A stretch of 64,000 bases of DNA. Origin: Beroe forskalii. Lineage: Eukaryota; Ctenophora; Nuda; Beroida; Beroidae. Positions 12,001-23,900 of this stretch are shown one piece after another (position 1 is the first letter of the stretch; each line of letters starts with the position of its first letter). Location: NCBI GenBank assembly GCA_011033025.1, contig WFMF01000353.1, positions 1 to 64,000 of the forward strand, in the 5' to 3' direction. The position numbers and the translations under genes are program-made. Under the pieces are notes generated by a model. It was given only the letters and a program-made list of their open reading frames with translations, made no database searches and was not told where the DNA came from.

Positions 12001-14108
12001 CATTTCCTTATCCTTATTCATATTCTGAACTGCCTCAAGAGTCTAGAAACCCTCTAAGGAACGAATAAGTTTCTCTGGTTTGATAAGTTCAAGAATTCCG
12101 TTGAGGGCAGCAATTTCACACATCACAAACTAATTTTCATAATTCATATTATAATGTTCAGTTATACTAGTAAAGTAGTAAATTACTGCGGGAGATTGCC
12201 GGTAGTACTCCTCCGGGAGTATAACGGGTGCCCTCCGGGAGTACTCCAGGAGTCCTACGGGATTCTCACGGGAGTCCCACGGTAGTCTTATGGGAGTCCC
12301 CTGGGATTCCTCTGGGAATTCCTAACTGAGTTCTACGGGAGTCCCTCGGGAGTCCCCCGGGAGTCCTGCAATAGTCCCTCGGGAGTTTTCCAGGAGTACA
12401 ACAAGAGTCCTACGGGAGTCCCTCGGGAGTCCCCCGGGAGTCCTGCAATAGTCCCTCGGGAGTTTTCCAGGAGTCCAACGAGAGTCCTACGGGAGTCCTG
12501 CGAGAGTCCTACGGGAGATCCAAAAGAGTCCTATGAGAGTCCCACGGGAGTCCTGCCAGAGTCCCACGAGAGTCCTGCCAGAGTCCCACGGGAGTCCTAA
12601 GGGAGTCCCACGGGAGTGCTCTGGGAGTCCTCCAAATACAGGAGTCCTATAGGAGGCCCACAGGAGTCCCAAGGGAGTCCCCCGGGAGTCCTGCAAGAAT
12701 CCCACGGGAGTCTCGAGGGAGTGCCACGGGAGTCTCGAGGGAGTGCCACGGGAGTCTCGAGGGAGTGCCACGGGAGTCTCGAAGGAGTGCCACGGAGTCT
12801 CGAGGGAGTCCCACAGGAGTCTCGAGGGAGTCCCACGAGAGTCTCGAGGGAGTCCCACGGTAGTCTCGAGGGAGTCCCATGGGAGTCTCGAGGGAGTCCC
12901 ACAGAGTCTCGAAGGAGTCCAACGGCAGTCTCGAGAGAGTCCCACGGGAGTCTCGAGGGAGTCCCACGGAGTCTCCAGGGAGTCCCATGGGAGTCGAGTC
13001 CCCCAGGAGTACTCCGGAGTCCGGGAGTCCCACAAGATTCCAACGGGAATCTTACGGGAGTCCTGCGAGAGTCCCATGGGAGTCCTACAGCTACGGGAGT
13101 CCCCCAGAAGTCCTCCGAGAGTCCCACGGGACTACGGGAGTCTCGAGGGAGCCCCACGGGAGTTCGAGGGAGTCCTGAGGGAGTTCTACGGGAGTCTTAC
13201 CAGTGGACTCCCGAAGGACTCCCGTGGGACTCCCTAAAGACTCCTGTAGGACTCCCAGAGGGCTCCTGGGGGACTCCCGGCAGCCCCCGTAACACTCCCT
13301 TGGGACTCTGGCAGGGCTCCCAGGGGAATCCCGTAGTAATTCTCTTCAATAGTTGACTGACTGATATAAAATCTATGCAAGGTCTTTCAGGAGTTATTGC
13401 AAATTCTACTTTCAATGCATGGAATTGAAGAGGTTTATATTAATACAATCATTGATTGGTGTTTCCAATTTCAAGTTTGTACACTGTACAGTTACCATTT
13501 GTGTTATAACTCAGTCTTCTATTGATAAGCTCATACTTAAATTATGCAAATATTTATATTCCACATTGATTGGTAAAAATATGATAATATTATCATGATA
13601 TGAAATATGGATAAATTTTGCTAAAAAGCTTTCACTTGGTTGCATATGCAACCAGGCCACTGTACAAATACAGGCATAATATATCCAGTTAAGCCTAGTG
13701 GTTGCATACAGCAACCATGCACCATTTGACTGGCAACGATTTCCCCTAGTGGTTGCATATGCAACCAGAGAGGATTTCTGGCCCCATGGGGGTCCGAAAC
13801 CTCAAATTTTGATTGTAGAAGTTATGCGACCTCATCTAGACACAAAATCCAAAATTTCATCAAAATCGGACCAGGTTCTGACCTACCGGGCATTAAGGGG
13901 TTAAATAAATTCCGTTCTGAAACAGGTGCCACAAGGGCGACTGGGTACTCCAGAAGATATAGCGGTGTCAACCCACTTCCTGCTCACTGCCCCGTACATC
14001 ACGGGACATAGTCTGGTGGTTGACGGTGGGTCCTCTTTAGGAACTCTAAACTGGTGGAACACTGTACATGGCATGATGACTGGGAAGATAAATCCAGAGG
14101 ATCCATGA
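9057..14108 (+). CDS. PECR: PECR-like peroxisomal trans-2-enoyl-CoA reductase, right copy
   Basis: Six exons: 9057-9108, 9337-9452, 9640-9814, 10004-10192, 10483-10595 and 13926-14108, about 275 residues, in frame throughout. Domain content is as in the left copy: TGGGTGIG cofactor loop, NNGGG, the variant catalytic region HSVSARAG, VIPG, GRLGTPEDIA and DGGSS. Introns 1, 3 and 5 are GT-AG. Intron 2 keeps frame only as GAG|GGAAGC to AG|GGAAGT. Intron 4 has no in-frame GT donor. The right-arm acceptor of intron 2 ends CAACAG where the left ends CCTGAG, but the junction is the same. Intron 5 has swollen to 3.3 kb through a TTAA-flanked insertion rich in minisatellites. Both copies look codable, so the genome may carry two functional PECR genes, or these are two alleles. 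Confidence 0.88.
10799..11302. repeat. cluster of 16-bp palindrome GGTTGCATATGCAACC, left part
   Basis: Copies at about 10806, 11145, 11192, 11234 and 11275, with a degenerate one at about 11176. Most sit inside a longer symmetrical frame CCTAGTGG...CCACTAGG. Each copy can form a perfect hairpin or bind a dimeric protein. The same word recurs near the other end of the element. Confidence 0.9.
12180..13345. repeat. GGGAGTCC minisatellite with inverted end
   Basis: Degenerate tandem repeats of GGGAGTCC-type units, locally higher-order as CACGGGAGTCTCGAGGGAGTC. From about 13200 to 13340 the orientation flips to GGACTCCC, so the array is itself partly palindromic. Several long open frames cross it on both strands, but they are low-complexity by-products of a repeat lacking stop codons. 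Confidence 0.9.
13635..13770. repeat. palindrome GGTTGCATATGCAACC, right part
   Basis: Three more copies at about 13638, 13699 (changed in the centre) and 13750, close to the right terminus of the TTAA-flanked element. The word thus marks subterminal DNA on both sides. Confidence 0.85.
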
Positions 14109-14944
14109 TCTGATTACTTGTTTATCAGAATTGTCCGTATAAACTGATTCTTCCTGCTTTCTTGTACCCTTGATAGCTCAATGTTTGCCTGTTCGTGCTT
14201 TTTTATGTCTTTAATTATTGTTTAGCAGCAAGAAATTACGCCAACTAAACATCATTTCGACAGTTTTATTAGAATTATGTTCAGTGCAGATTAATGTGTG
14301 TTTGATACCTGGTTTTGATAAAAACCTCCAGTTTTAGATTGATTGAATGTCGATTGTGTTTTTAAGATAAACATGGCTGTCAGCAGCTGTGATGCTTTGA
14401 TAAAATATCGATACGAGGCACATGATTGTCTAATGTCTAATAATGGGTTCAAACGTTCAAGGAACAAGTTATGATACCAAAAAGCTAATTTTGTTCGCTA
14501 ATGATATTCTTGGGGAATGATTAATCAAAAACGATTGAATCATTTGAATTTGGAAGGGTTTGGAATCCGTGTCTTGTTGACCTTGATTTAGTTTCACTCA
14601 TGTTTTATTAAAGTTACTGATACTATTACTGAAAACAAGTAATCTATGACCAGTTGTTTCGTGGTACGCTATATTTTAAAGAAGTAACACCGCATTGTAG
14701 TACTGTTACCCTTTAGCACTTATTGGCTAATTGCTCACGTTCACCCCTTGAAATTAGTAAAACTTGACTTTTCCTCGGTAATGAGTGCTCTAATTTTCGC
14801 TAGCTTTCGTATTATACACAATTAATTAGAGCATAATATTATCGTATAAAATTACAATTTCTGGATAGGATGCATCCTGTGATAGCGAATTGATGAAAGG
14901 TACTTGACCGCTGTAATGCTGTAATCAGAAAGCATTCTAGTCAA

Positions 14945-17900
14945 ATGGTAAGTATCAAATAGGACATAATATGTAGTTGATTTGTAAATGAGTCATATTA
15001 GATGTGGACTGACTCAATTAATTTAACATATAATTCCTATAGTGTTCTATCAAGTATGTAAATTAACGAACCTCTTAACAATTTATTCCTCGTTTTTCAA
15101 TTGATATAGAAAAATTAAAAAAACACATTTTGTATCAGAGACGGAGCTTGGCTCCTAGTCAATCATTGAAGAGAATCAGTTCAGATGATATTTGCTCTCA
15201 AATTTACAAGGTATGCCAGAATGAAATGATAGTTCACTTTCATATAACCACCTATCAATGAATTTTTTGATGACAGAAGAATCTATTTAATGTCATCAGT
15301 AAATGTCTGATAACATTTTAATTTATGATTCTGTGAATACTTGTATCTTAGTATACTCCGCTTATTGGAAATTGGCCGGCCTTCACTTAGAACTTACTTT
15401 TTACATTACTTGAATCACCTTTAGAAATGAAACTATCACAGTATCTTAAAATCCTATCTATCATAAACTTTGTAATACAACCATCAGAAGTATGATCATG
15501 TGACTAGGCTGGCTTATTTCCAATACGTGGAGATTGCCATGACTGGAAGAATGATTAACTTCTTTCAGAGATCGAAAGGAGAGTTCGTAGAAGACAAGGA
15601 GAACAATGAAGCTCTGTCAGCGCATGTAAGTAACAACTCGGCCGAGTGAGACAAACCTCTCACTTCCCTCTGAAGAACGCGTTTGTGAAATGTTTCGTGC
15701 GCACGGAGTGATAACGAGAAGATTTCCTTGCGACCTTTTGATTTTACATATGTTGACTATTGGATTGGGGCGAAATGGTAGTTGAGGAACATGACTGATT
15801 TCAGCGTAAAATAGCCCCCATTAGCCCCCATGGGGGGCCATGTAAGGGAAGCTAGTGAGGGGCTACGTGAGGGGCTAAGTGAGGGGCTAATCTTGGTGTC
15901 TAGCCCCCATGGGCGCTAATATACGGTGGGGGCTATTTGCATTATGTAGCCCTTCACGGTGAGGGGGCTAAAAGTTCACTTAGCCCTCACTAGCCCCTCA
16001 CTAGCCCTTCACTAGCCCCTCACTAGCCCCTCACGTAGCCCCCATGGGCGCTAAATCTGCAATTTAGCCCCTCATAGCCCCTCACAAGACGTTTTAACGA
16101 ATTTAGCCCCCATTAGCCCCCACGAATTATGTATCTACGCATTTCCGTGAGGGGCTATAGCACCCATATGAGGGGCTAAAGCCTTCATATGAGGGGCTAA
16201 TGGGGGCTAAATTTGACTGAATGAGCTAGCCCCCACGAGAGTACATTTTGTCGTCAAAATGTCAAAATTATGACATCCATTAAACAATTTGAATGCTTTT
16301 CTTCACTAGCCCCTCACTTAGTCCTTCGAAACAATTTCCTAAATATTGTTTCCATTCTTAATTACTAGCCCCTCACTAGCCTACACCATGGTCATGCATT
16401 TCAATTTTAAATCAGTGCCTTGTTGATCGTAACTAAATCATTTATAAGTATAATTGCTGACGCAAGCTGTTGAGATTCAGCTTGCTAAACACGTATATCC
16501 CTGTTTGCGTTGCGGCGCCTGTACACACACCTATGCGGGCTTAGGAAAGATTCAGCACGCAGCACGGTGGCTTGAAATTCTCACCAATAATAGTTATAAA
16601 AAGACTAAGACAATTGTCGGCTGTTGACACACCCTCGTGAGAACTGAGAATCAGCGCCGTTGCAGTGTTGCACGTGCGCGGCGCTGATGCTCATCTCGAA
16701 GCTGGGCTAGTGTCCATATAACTCTAGGCTCTTGGCTTCATTATATCTATGATGTGACCTCACTCAGAAAAATACATTCAATTGCACCTAGCGCTTTAAG
16801 GGTTAGGGTTAGGGTCAGGATTTGTTAGGGTAGGATTTGTTAGGGTTAGGGTAAGTTAAGGTCAGGGTTTTGGTTAGAAAAATTACATATAACATATTTT
16901 GATATTTAGGTTTAGGATTCAGAAAATTGACGTCTAGATCTGTGACGTCACTCAGAGCCGTTTATAGGCTAGTGTCCTATCTAACTTTAAAAAGCTCTTC
17001 ATTGTCTCGGGATAATGACGTCAGTCAGAAAATTATAGTTAAGCGCATCTAGCGCTTTAAAGGTTAAGGATTAGGAATTGAGGATTTGAGGTGACAAGGA
17101 TTTGTTAGGTTTAGGGGCCAGGATTAAGGTGAGGAGGTTTGGTTGGGGTCATATTTAACAGCAGAGTTAGGATGCAGAAAAATTGACCTTTTGATCTGTG
17201 ACTCACCAGAGTTATTCCTAAGCCCGCATAGGTGTGCGTACGCGCCGCGCCCTAATGAAGCGCGCATTTGGAAACCGACAGGGATAACTTTTACGTGTTT
17301 AACAACCAGAGTTATATGGGTCACATACTCACATACCCCGACCCGTTTATATGGGAGAAATACCAGGGTCCTCAATTTGGTTATCTATCATTACGACTAA
17401 GAGCAAGAAGAGGTCATACTCATTGTCATAGATAATGAAGGCTCCCGACCCTTGGAAGACCGACCCGGCGCAGGTTTTATCTTCCTCTAACCACTAACCA
17501 GTGGTGTCGCGCTTGCCTCTTAGTCTGTGCGATAAACCAGGGTCCTGGTAAGGGTCTACCCTCCACCGCGCGCACTTCTCTCTGCAGGAACAGTGAATGG
17601 GATCGGGACCCGCAAATGTCCGAGTGTTGTCCGAGTCATTAAGTAAATGACCTCTGCTTGCAGTTGCTCTTAGTCGTACGATGAATAACCCACTGCGACG
17701 CCACTCGCCAGCCGAGATAAGTTTTTCTGAGTGCATGGCACTGATTCTCACGAGGGTGTCAACAGCTCGACGGACATTGCCCGTCTATTTCTTCTGACTG
17801 GATGGCAGCTCGGCGGACGTTGCTCGTCTATTTCTTGTGGCTGGATGGCGAGACTCGAGAGCGCAAAGTGACGTCCAAAGGTGGAACGTTGCGCCGCGCG

Positions 17901-20900
17901 CGAGGTAGGGTAACATCCACACAATTGTCTTAGTCTTTAATAACTATTATTCGTGAGATTTCCACGCCACCGTGCTGCGCGCTGAATCTTTCCTAAGCCC
18001 GCATAGGTGTGTGTACGGGCGCCCGCGCAAGGCAAGCTGAATCTCAACAGCTTGCGTCAATTATACTTATAAATGATTTAGTTACGATCAACAAGGCACT
18101 GATTTAAAATTGAAATCGGCACTGGATATAATCAGCACTGGATAGAACTAGAGAGGTCACGTGATATGTCTCGAGGTATATCACGTGATGCCACAGGTTA
18201 TGTCATGTGATGTCATAATTAGCACGTGACTGGCTAATGCAGCGCTACTACCTAACACCATGGTCTATCAATATATGGCTATGGTCATGGGGGCTAATGA
18301 GGGGCTAGTAAGGGGGCTAGTAGGGGCTAGTGAGGGCTAGTGAGGGGCTAGTAAAGGCTAGTGAGGGGCTAGTAAGGGGGCTAGTGAGGGGCTAGTGAGG
18401 CTAGTAAGGGGCTAGTGAGGGCTGGCTAGTAAAGGGGGCTAGTAGGGGCCAGTGAGGCTAGTGAGGGGCTAGTGAGGGGCTAGTGAGGGGCTAGTAAGGG
18501 GCTAGTGAGGGGCTAGTGAGGGGGCTAGTAAGGGGGCTAGTGAGGGGGCTAGTAAGGGGGCTAGTGAGGGGCTAGTGAGGGGCTGTGTGGGCAAGTAAGG
18601 GGTTGGTGAGGGGCTGAGTAAGGGGCTAGTGAGGGGGCTAGTAAGGGGCTAGTGAGGGCTAGTAAGGGGCTAGTGAGGGGCTAGTAAGGGGCTAGTGAGG
18701 GGCTAGTAAGGGGGCTAGTGAGGGGCTGGCGTGGGGGCTAGTGAGGGGGCTAGTGAGGGGGCTAGTAAGGGGCTAGTGAGGGGCTAGTGTAAGGGGGCTA
18801 GTAAGGGGCTAGTGAGGGGCTAGTAAGGGGCTAGTAAGGGGCTAGTGAGGGGCTAGTGAGGGGCTAGTGAGGGGGCTAGTGAGGGGGCTAGTGAGGGGCT
18901 AGTAAGGGGCTAGTGAGGGGCTAGTGAGGGGCTAGTGAGGGGCTAGTGGGGGGCTAGTAAAGGGCTAGTGAGGGGCTAGTGACGGGCTGGACAGGGGGCT
19001 GGCCAGGGGGCTGGTGAGGGGCTAGTAAGGGGCTAGTGAGGGGGCTAGTAAGGGGCTAGTGAGGGGGCTAGTAAGGGGCTAGTAGTAAGGGGCTAGTAAG
19101 GGTGCTAGTAAAGGGCTAGTAAGGGGGCTAGTGAGGGGCTAGTGAGGGGCTAGTAAGGGGCTGGCAGAGGGGCTAGTAAGGGGCTAGTAAGGGGGGCTAG
19201 TGAGGGCTAGTGAGGGGCTAGTGAGGGGCTAGTGAGGGGCTAGTAAGGGGCTAGTGAGGGGGCTAGTGAGGGGCTAGTTAGGGGCTAGTGAGGGGCTGTG
19301 AGGGGCTAGTGAGGGGCTAGTAAGGGGCTAGTGAGGGGCTAGTGAGGGGCTAGTAAGGGGGCTAGTGAGGGGGCTAGTAAGGGGGCTAGTGAGGGGCTAG
19401 TAAGGGGCTGTTAGTGCTAGTGATTAAGAATTGACAATAAGGGAAATTGTTTCGAAGGAGTAAGTGAGGGCTAGTGAAGAAAAGCATTCAAATTGTTTAA
19501 TGGATGTCATAATTTTGACATTTTGACCACAAAATGTACTCTCGTGGGGCTAACTCATTCAGTCAAATTTTGACATTAGCCCCCATTGTACCCTCATATG
19601 AAGGCTTTAGCCCCTCATATGGTGCTATAGCCCCTCACGAAATGCGTGGGGCTAAATTCGTTAAAACGTCTTGTGAGGGGCTATGAGGGCTGGCTAAGGG
19701 GGCTAAATTGCAGATTTAGCGCCCATGGGGAACGTGAGGGGCTAGTGAAGGGGCTAGTGAGGGGCTAGTGAGGGGCTAAGTGAACTTTTAGCCCCTCACC
19801 GTGAAGGGCTACATAATGCAAATAGCCCCCACCGTATATTAGCGCCCATGGGGGCTAGACACCAAGATTAGCCCCTCACTAGCCTCACATGGCCCCATGG
19901 GGCTAATGGGGGTTATTTTACGCTGAAATCAGTCATGTTCCTCAACTACCATTTCGCCTGGATTGGTTGATGTTTGATAATTATAACTACGTTATTTTCA
20001 TGAGGAACTGATTAGGAATTTACTATCGAAGCCTTTCCAAATTCCCATACCAAATTATGTTGCAAGTGAGTTAAATTCTGATCGTTGAATTATTTTCCAG
20101 GCATTTTGTAACCGAACAGTAGTTTGTTGAAGACTGAATGCTGATGGGTATTCTCATGACAATTTTGGTACAACTGGAACATTTAATTCAAATGTTGAAT
20201 GATTCATAGAATTTTGCGTAAGGCGCATGGCATATCATCTATACAGTTCTCTATTGTCTTTGAAGTGAAGAGCCGCGCATTGCGCGCGCGCGCGGCGGCG
20301 CGCGCGTGGGAAACTTTTTGGGTTTGCGTGGGATCGGAATCTTTTCGCTTACCATTTAAAGGGACATTTCAGGTGGTTACCGCAAATCTCTCGGTCTTCG
20401 GAAAGCTGGAGTCCGGGTTGCACTGCACGACCCAGAAGCACCTAACGCTCTAGTACTGTACACGCCCGCAGAGGATTCAAAAGACGAAGTTCATGTGGTT
20501 GTAGACCCTGTTTTAGGAGACATTCTTAGACCGCATCAAAGAGAGGTTTACGAAACACGCGTTTTATGATCAGCGAATAAGAAAATGATAAAATACTTTG
20601 TTAACGCCAAAATTAGGGGATATGATGTCCATTAATAACTAAATTACGTACAATTCTCAGTCTTATCTACTATAGCCGATAAGTATTAAAATAAGCAGCT
20701 TGACTTTATCAATTTTATCGGCTAACCTCTCCAAGTCATGAGAATGATGCTATCCTAAGCACCAATGACTACGAGCTTTAAATGCCCCATTTTTCATCTC
20801 TCTACCCCTTTAGGGAGTGAGGTTCATGTACAGATGTGTGACGGGTCTCACTGCGCCCAGTAACTACGGCTGCATCATGGCAGATGAGATGGGTCTCGGT

Positions 20901-23900
20901 AAAACCCTGCAGTGTGTTACGCTATCCTGGACTCTGATGAAACAAGGTCCCACTTGTGAGGCAACGGTTTCTAAAGTTGTGATTGTCTGCCCTTCTTCCC
21001 TTGTTAAGGTGATCACATGTTACATTGTAAGGTGCTATCAAGCGTCCGTGATACTTGTTTTGTTGCTTTCAACTGTTAAAATCCGGTGATATGGACCTTG
21101 AGTCAAATTTCAAGTCAGCATAACGATACTTATTTGGTTAAGCATTGTAATGCTTCATATTGCTGCTAATTATTAACCATTCCTTTCTCAGAACTGGCAA
21201 AACGAGTATTTGAAGTGGTTGAAAGGACGTGTTACTCCGCTAGCGATTGACAGTGGTTCCAAGCAGAAGATTGACAACGATCTAGAGAGTTTCGTCACTG
21301 CTCGTAGAGTTGTGTATCCCGTACTGATTCTATCCTACGAGACTCTCAGACTTCACATCGATGCTTTGCTGAAAGGTAACAATTCCTGTCCTACGCAAGA
21401 CCACTAGATATTTACACCATGATAGGACTTGAGGACTTCTCATATTTTAACTGTTGGAGGCCTGGAGGGTGTTCTCGTGATAAGAATTTATTAATAATCG
21501 GTTTTTTTCCCAGGTCCTATTGGACTCATCATCTGCGACGAGGGACACAGACTCAAGAATTGTGACTCTCAGACGTATGTCGCTTTGAATCGTTTGGATT
21601 GTAAACGAAGAGTTTTGCTGTCAGGAACGCCCATTCAGAATGACCTACTCGAATATTTTAGGTGCGGTGTTTTGATTTATGCCAAAACTGTAGTTGAGAA
21701 GATGATTTAGTACATATTTGAACAGTTATCTCTATAAGATTAAAAATAGTTTCATAGGTGATTATAGGACAAAGGAATTTGTGCCGGAGTTTTGAGTTAA
21801 CTGATGCTGGGAATATTTTCAAAACTTAGACTCATTTTTTATAAGAAACAAAACCTAGGATAAGATTCTAAGACTAGGATTTTGAAAACAATTAAGATAC
21901 CAAGTTTCTTATTAGAGTTTGTGATTAATATGCTTTAATATGTTTGGTCCATAACGCTTACCTTACAGCCTGGTACACTTCGTGAACGAGGGAATGTTGG
22001 GTTCCATCGCAGAATTCCGGAGAAAGTTCGAGAACCCCATCCTGAAGTCACGAGACTCCTTTGCTTCGGATAAGGTGAAGGAGCGGGGAGAGGAAATGCT
22101 GAGGGAGTTGCTGGGTTTAGTGAACCGGTGAGTGCTCAAGATGTCTTAGACGTGAACTACAGCTTCGTCACACACAGGAATCATTATGAGGTTTCAAGCC
22201 GTTTGAGGCCTCAGCCCTTAACTGACTAAACTATTAATCGCGTTTAAATTTTTCGTCTTTCCTGTTAGGTGCATCATCCGACGTACAGCTGCCATCCTCT
22301 CCAAGTACCTGCCTATTAAGATAGAACAGGTGGTTTGTTGCCGTCTGTCCCCCGTCCAGACAGCGCTGTACCAGTCCTTCGTGAACTCCAAAGCCACCCG
22401 GGCTGCCCTGTCAGACGAGAAGAAAGCGGCTGTCGGGGCCCTCTCGTCCATCACAAACCTCAAGAAACTCTGCAATTGTGAGTATTACTATTCTCAATGC
22501 TGAGTGTAAAATCTATCAATTATATTCGATTAGAAAGTGATGAGGCTAACCCTTGCTTACATGGTGAGTTGATGTTGCCATTCTGCCTGATGTTCACGCA
22601 TTGCATACCTGAAAATCAGCCCCACAGACCCAGCGCTGATAAAAGAGAAGGTAGAAGAGAGAGCTCCTGGCTGGGAAGACTGTCTGGAACACATCCAATC
22701 CTTCTCTTCCAAACAAATAACACCTACTCTATCAGGTTCAGTTATTTTATTGATATACGCCTATACACCGGAGGAGTTGCTGAATTTGCTGCCTTTATAT
22801 TTCACAAAAATTGAAATTACCTGCCGTTATCAAGTCAGCTCTTCTGATTCTGTGGATGAGTGCTTTGAAAAAGGTGAATGTTGGCTAATAAGCTCGATCA
22901 AAGTTTTATAGCCCTCTTGTTTCTTTCCTTGACATTCAAAGTATGAGTAGCGGTGGATCAATAATCAGTATCCCTCGCTAACACCATGTTTTCATCAGGG
23001 AAGCTGGCCGTTCTCGATTGTATCCTTGCATCTACAAAAGCTCGAACAGATGACAAGTTCGTCCTTGTCTCCAACTATACTCAGACTTTGGATATCTTTG
23101 AGCAACTTGCCCGACTTCGAGGGTATGCTATTTTCCCTCCCCAAAAGAATCAAATCATTTGGTTTTAATTCACTGAAATGGATGCAAATAGTACAATTAT
23201 AAATTCTTGCTTCGAATTATAATTCCCTTGAACGTAATATTCAAATCAAATTTGCAATATTTTTTTTTCTCGTATTTCCTGGATCACACTTCTCGGGCTA
23301 TTGTCTCAGTTACCAATTTGTTCGGCTGGACGGATCTATGACAGCTAAAAAACGGATGAAGATAGTCGACTCCTTCAACCACCCTGAAAGCAAGGATTTC
23401 CTTTTCATGCTCAGCAGCAAAGCTGGAGGATGTGGTCTTAACTTGATTGGGGCTAACAGGTAAGCTCGTTAATTGAAGGTTAATTAAATAGGCCAAAGAA
23501 TTCATTGAATCGTCGCATAATGTACCGCAATCTTAGTAAGATTGAAGTTTTACTGAGACTGCTGATGTCCAGTAACTCCACGAATATGTTTTGTCTCCCT
23601 ACAGACTGGTTATGTTCGACCCTGATTGGAACCCTGCCAACGATGAACAGGCCATGGCCCGTGTTTGGAGGGACGGCCAGAAGAAACCGGTTTTCATCTA
23701 CCGACTACTCACAACGGGAACCATAGAGGAGAAGATATTCCAAAGGCAAACCCATAAGAAGGTGCTTATTTTCATTTTTCAATGTCATTAAATTTTTTTA
23801 GAATCAACTAATCAAGTAAAACCATGTTATCTAAATATTCACACTGTACTAGTATTACAAACTGCACGAATTAAACTGTTGACAATGGGTGTAGAGGGCT

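Larger units (their letters stand above)
10790..13900. mobile_element. TTAA-flanked, piggyBac-like non-autonomous element, 3.1 kb
   Basis: TTAA borders both ends (10786-10789 and 13901-13904). Termini are inverted and imperfect: CCCATTATTGCC on the left and, read inward, CCCCTTAATGCC on the right. The left arm of the duplication keeps the empty site with a single TTAA. TTAA targeting is the hallmark of the piggyBac superfamily, so I infer that type. No transposase is visible. The interior holds many copies of a 16-bp palindrome near both ends and a 1.2-kb minisatellite in the middle. Confidence 0.8.
15769..19958. mobile_element. 4.2-kb foldback transposon with 8-bp target duplication in RAD54 intron
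   Basis: TGGATTGG flanks both ends (15761-15768 and 19959-19966). The termini are inverted and match for the first 44 bases, starting GGCGAAATGGTAGTTGAGG. Inside the termini are long inverted arms of GCTAGTGAGGGG-type repeats (short on the left, about 15800-16390; long on the right, about 18280-19900). A second pair of inverted segments lies at about 16400-16640 and 17920-18130. The core has only small, unconvincing open frames, so it is non-autonomous. An 8-bp duplication fits hAT, P or Merlin superfamilies. It is absent from the left arm. Confidence 0.85.
8269..21910 (+). repeat. right arm of large inverted duplication
   Basis: Counterpart of 75-7272 on the plus strand. It holds the ATPAF2 end, PECR and RAD54 up to the intron after exon 21514-21661. 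It is about 6.4 kb longer than the left arm, mostly because of the elements at 10790-13900 and 15769-19958. The two arms are separated by roughly 1 kb of single-copy sequence holding three ATPAF2 exons. Confidence 0.93.

Noticed and set aside
12487-13415. Several overlapping open frames of 70-246 codons on both strands (repetitive WDSLETPVGLPRDS-like proteins)
   Set aside because: They are translations of the GGGAGTCC minisatellite. The composition is purely repetitive and equally open on both strands and in several frames.
16796-16870. Chromosome-end telomere
   Set aside because: Only a few perfect TTAGGG units, mixed with variants, inside a transposon and followed by ordinary genes on both sides.
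22218-22475. 85-codon minus-strand frame
   Set aside because: Antisense shadow of the RAD54 exon 22269-22477.
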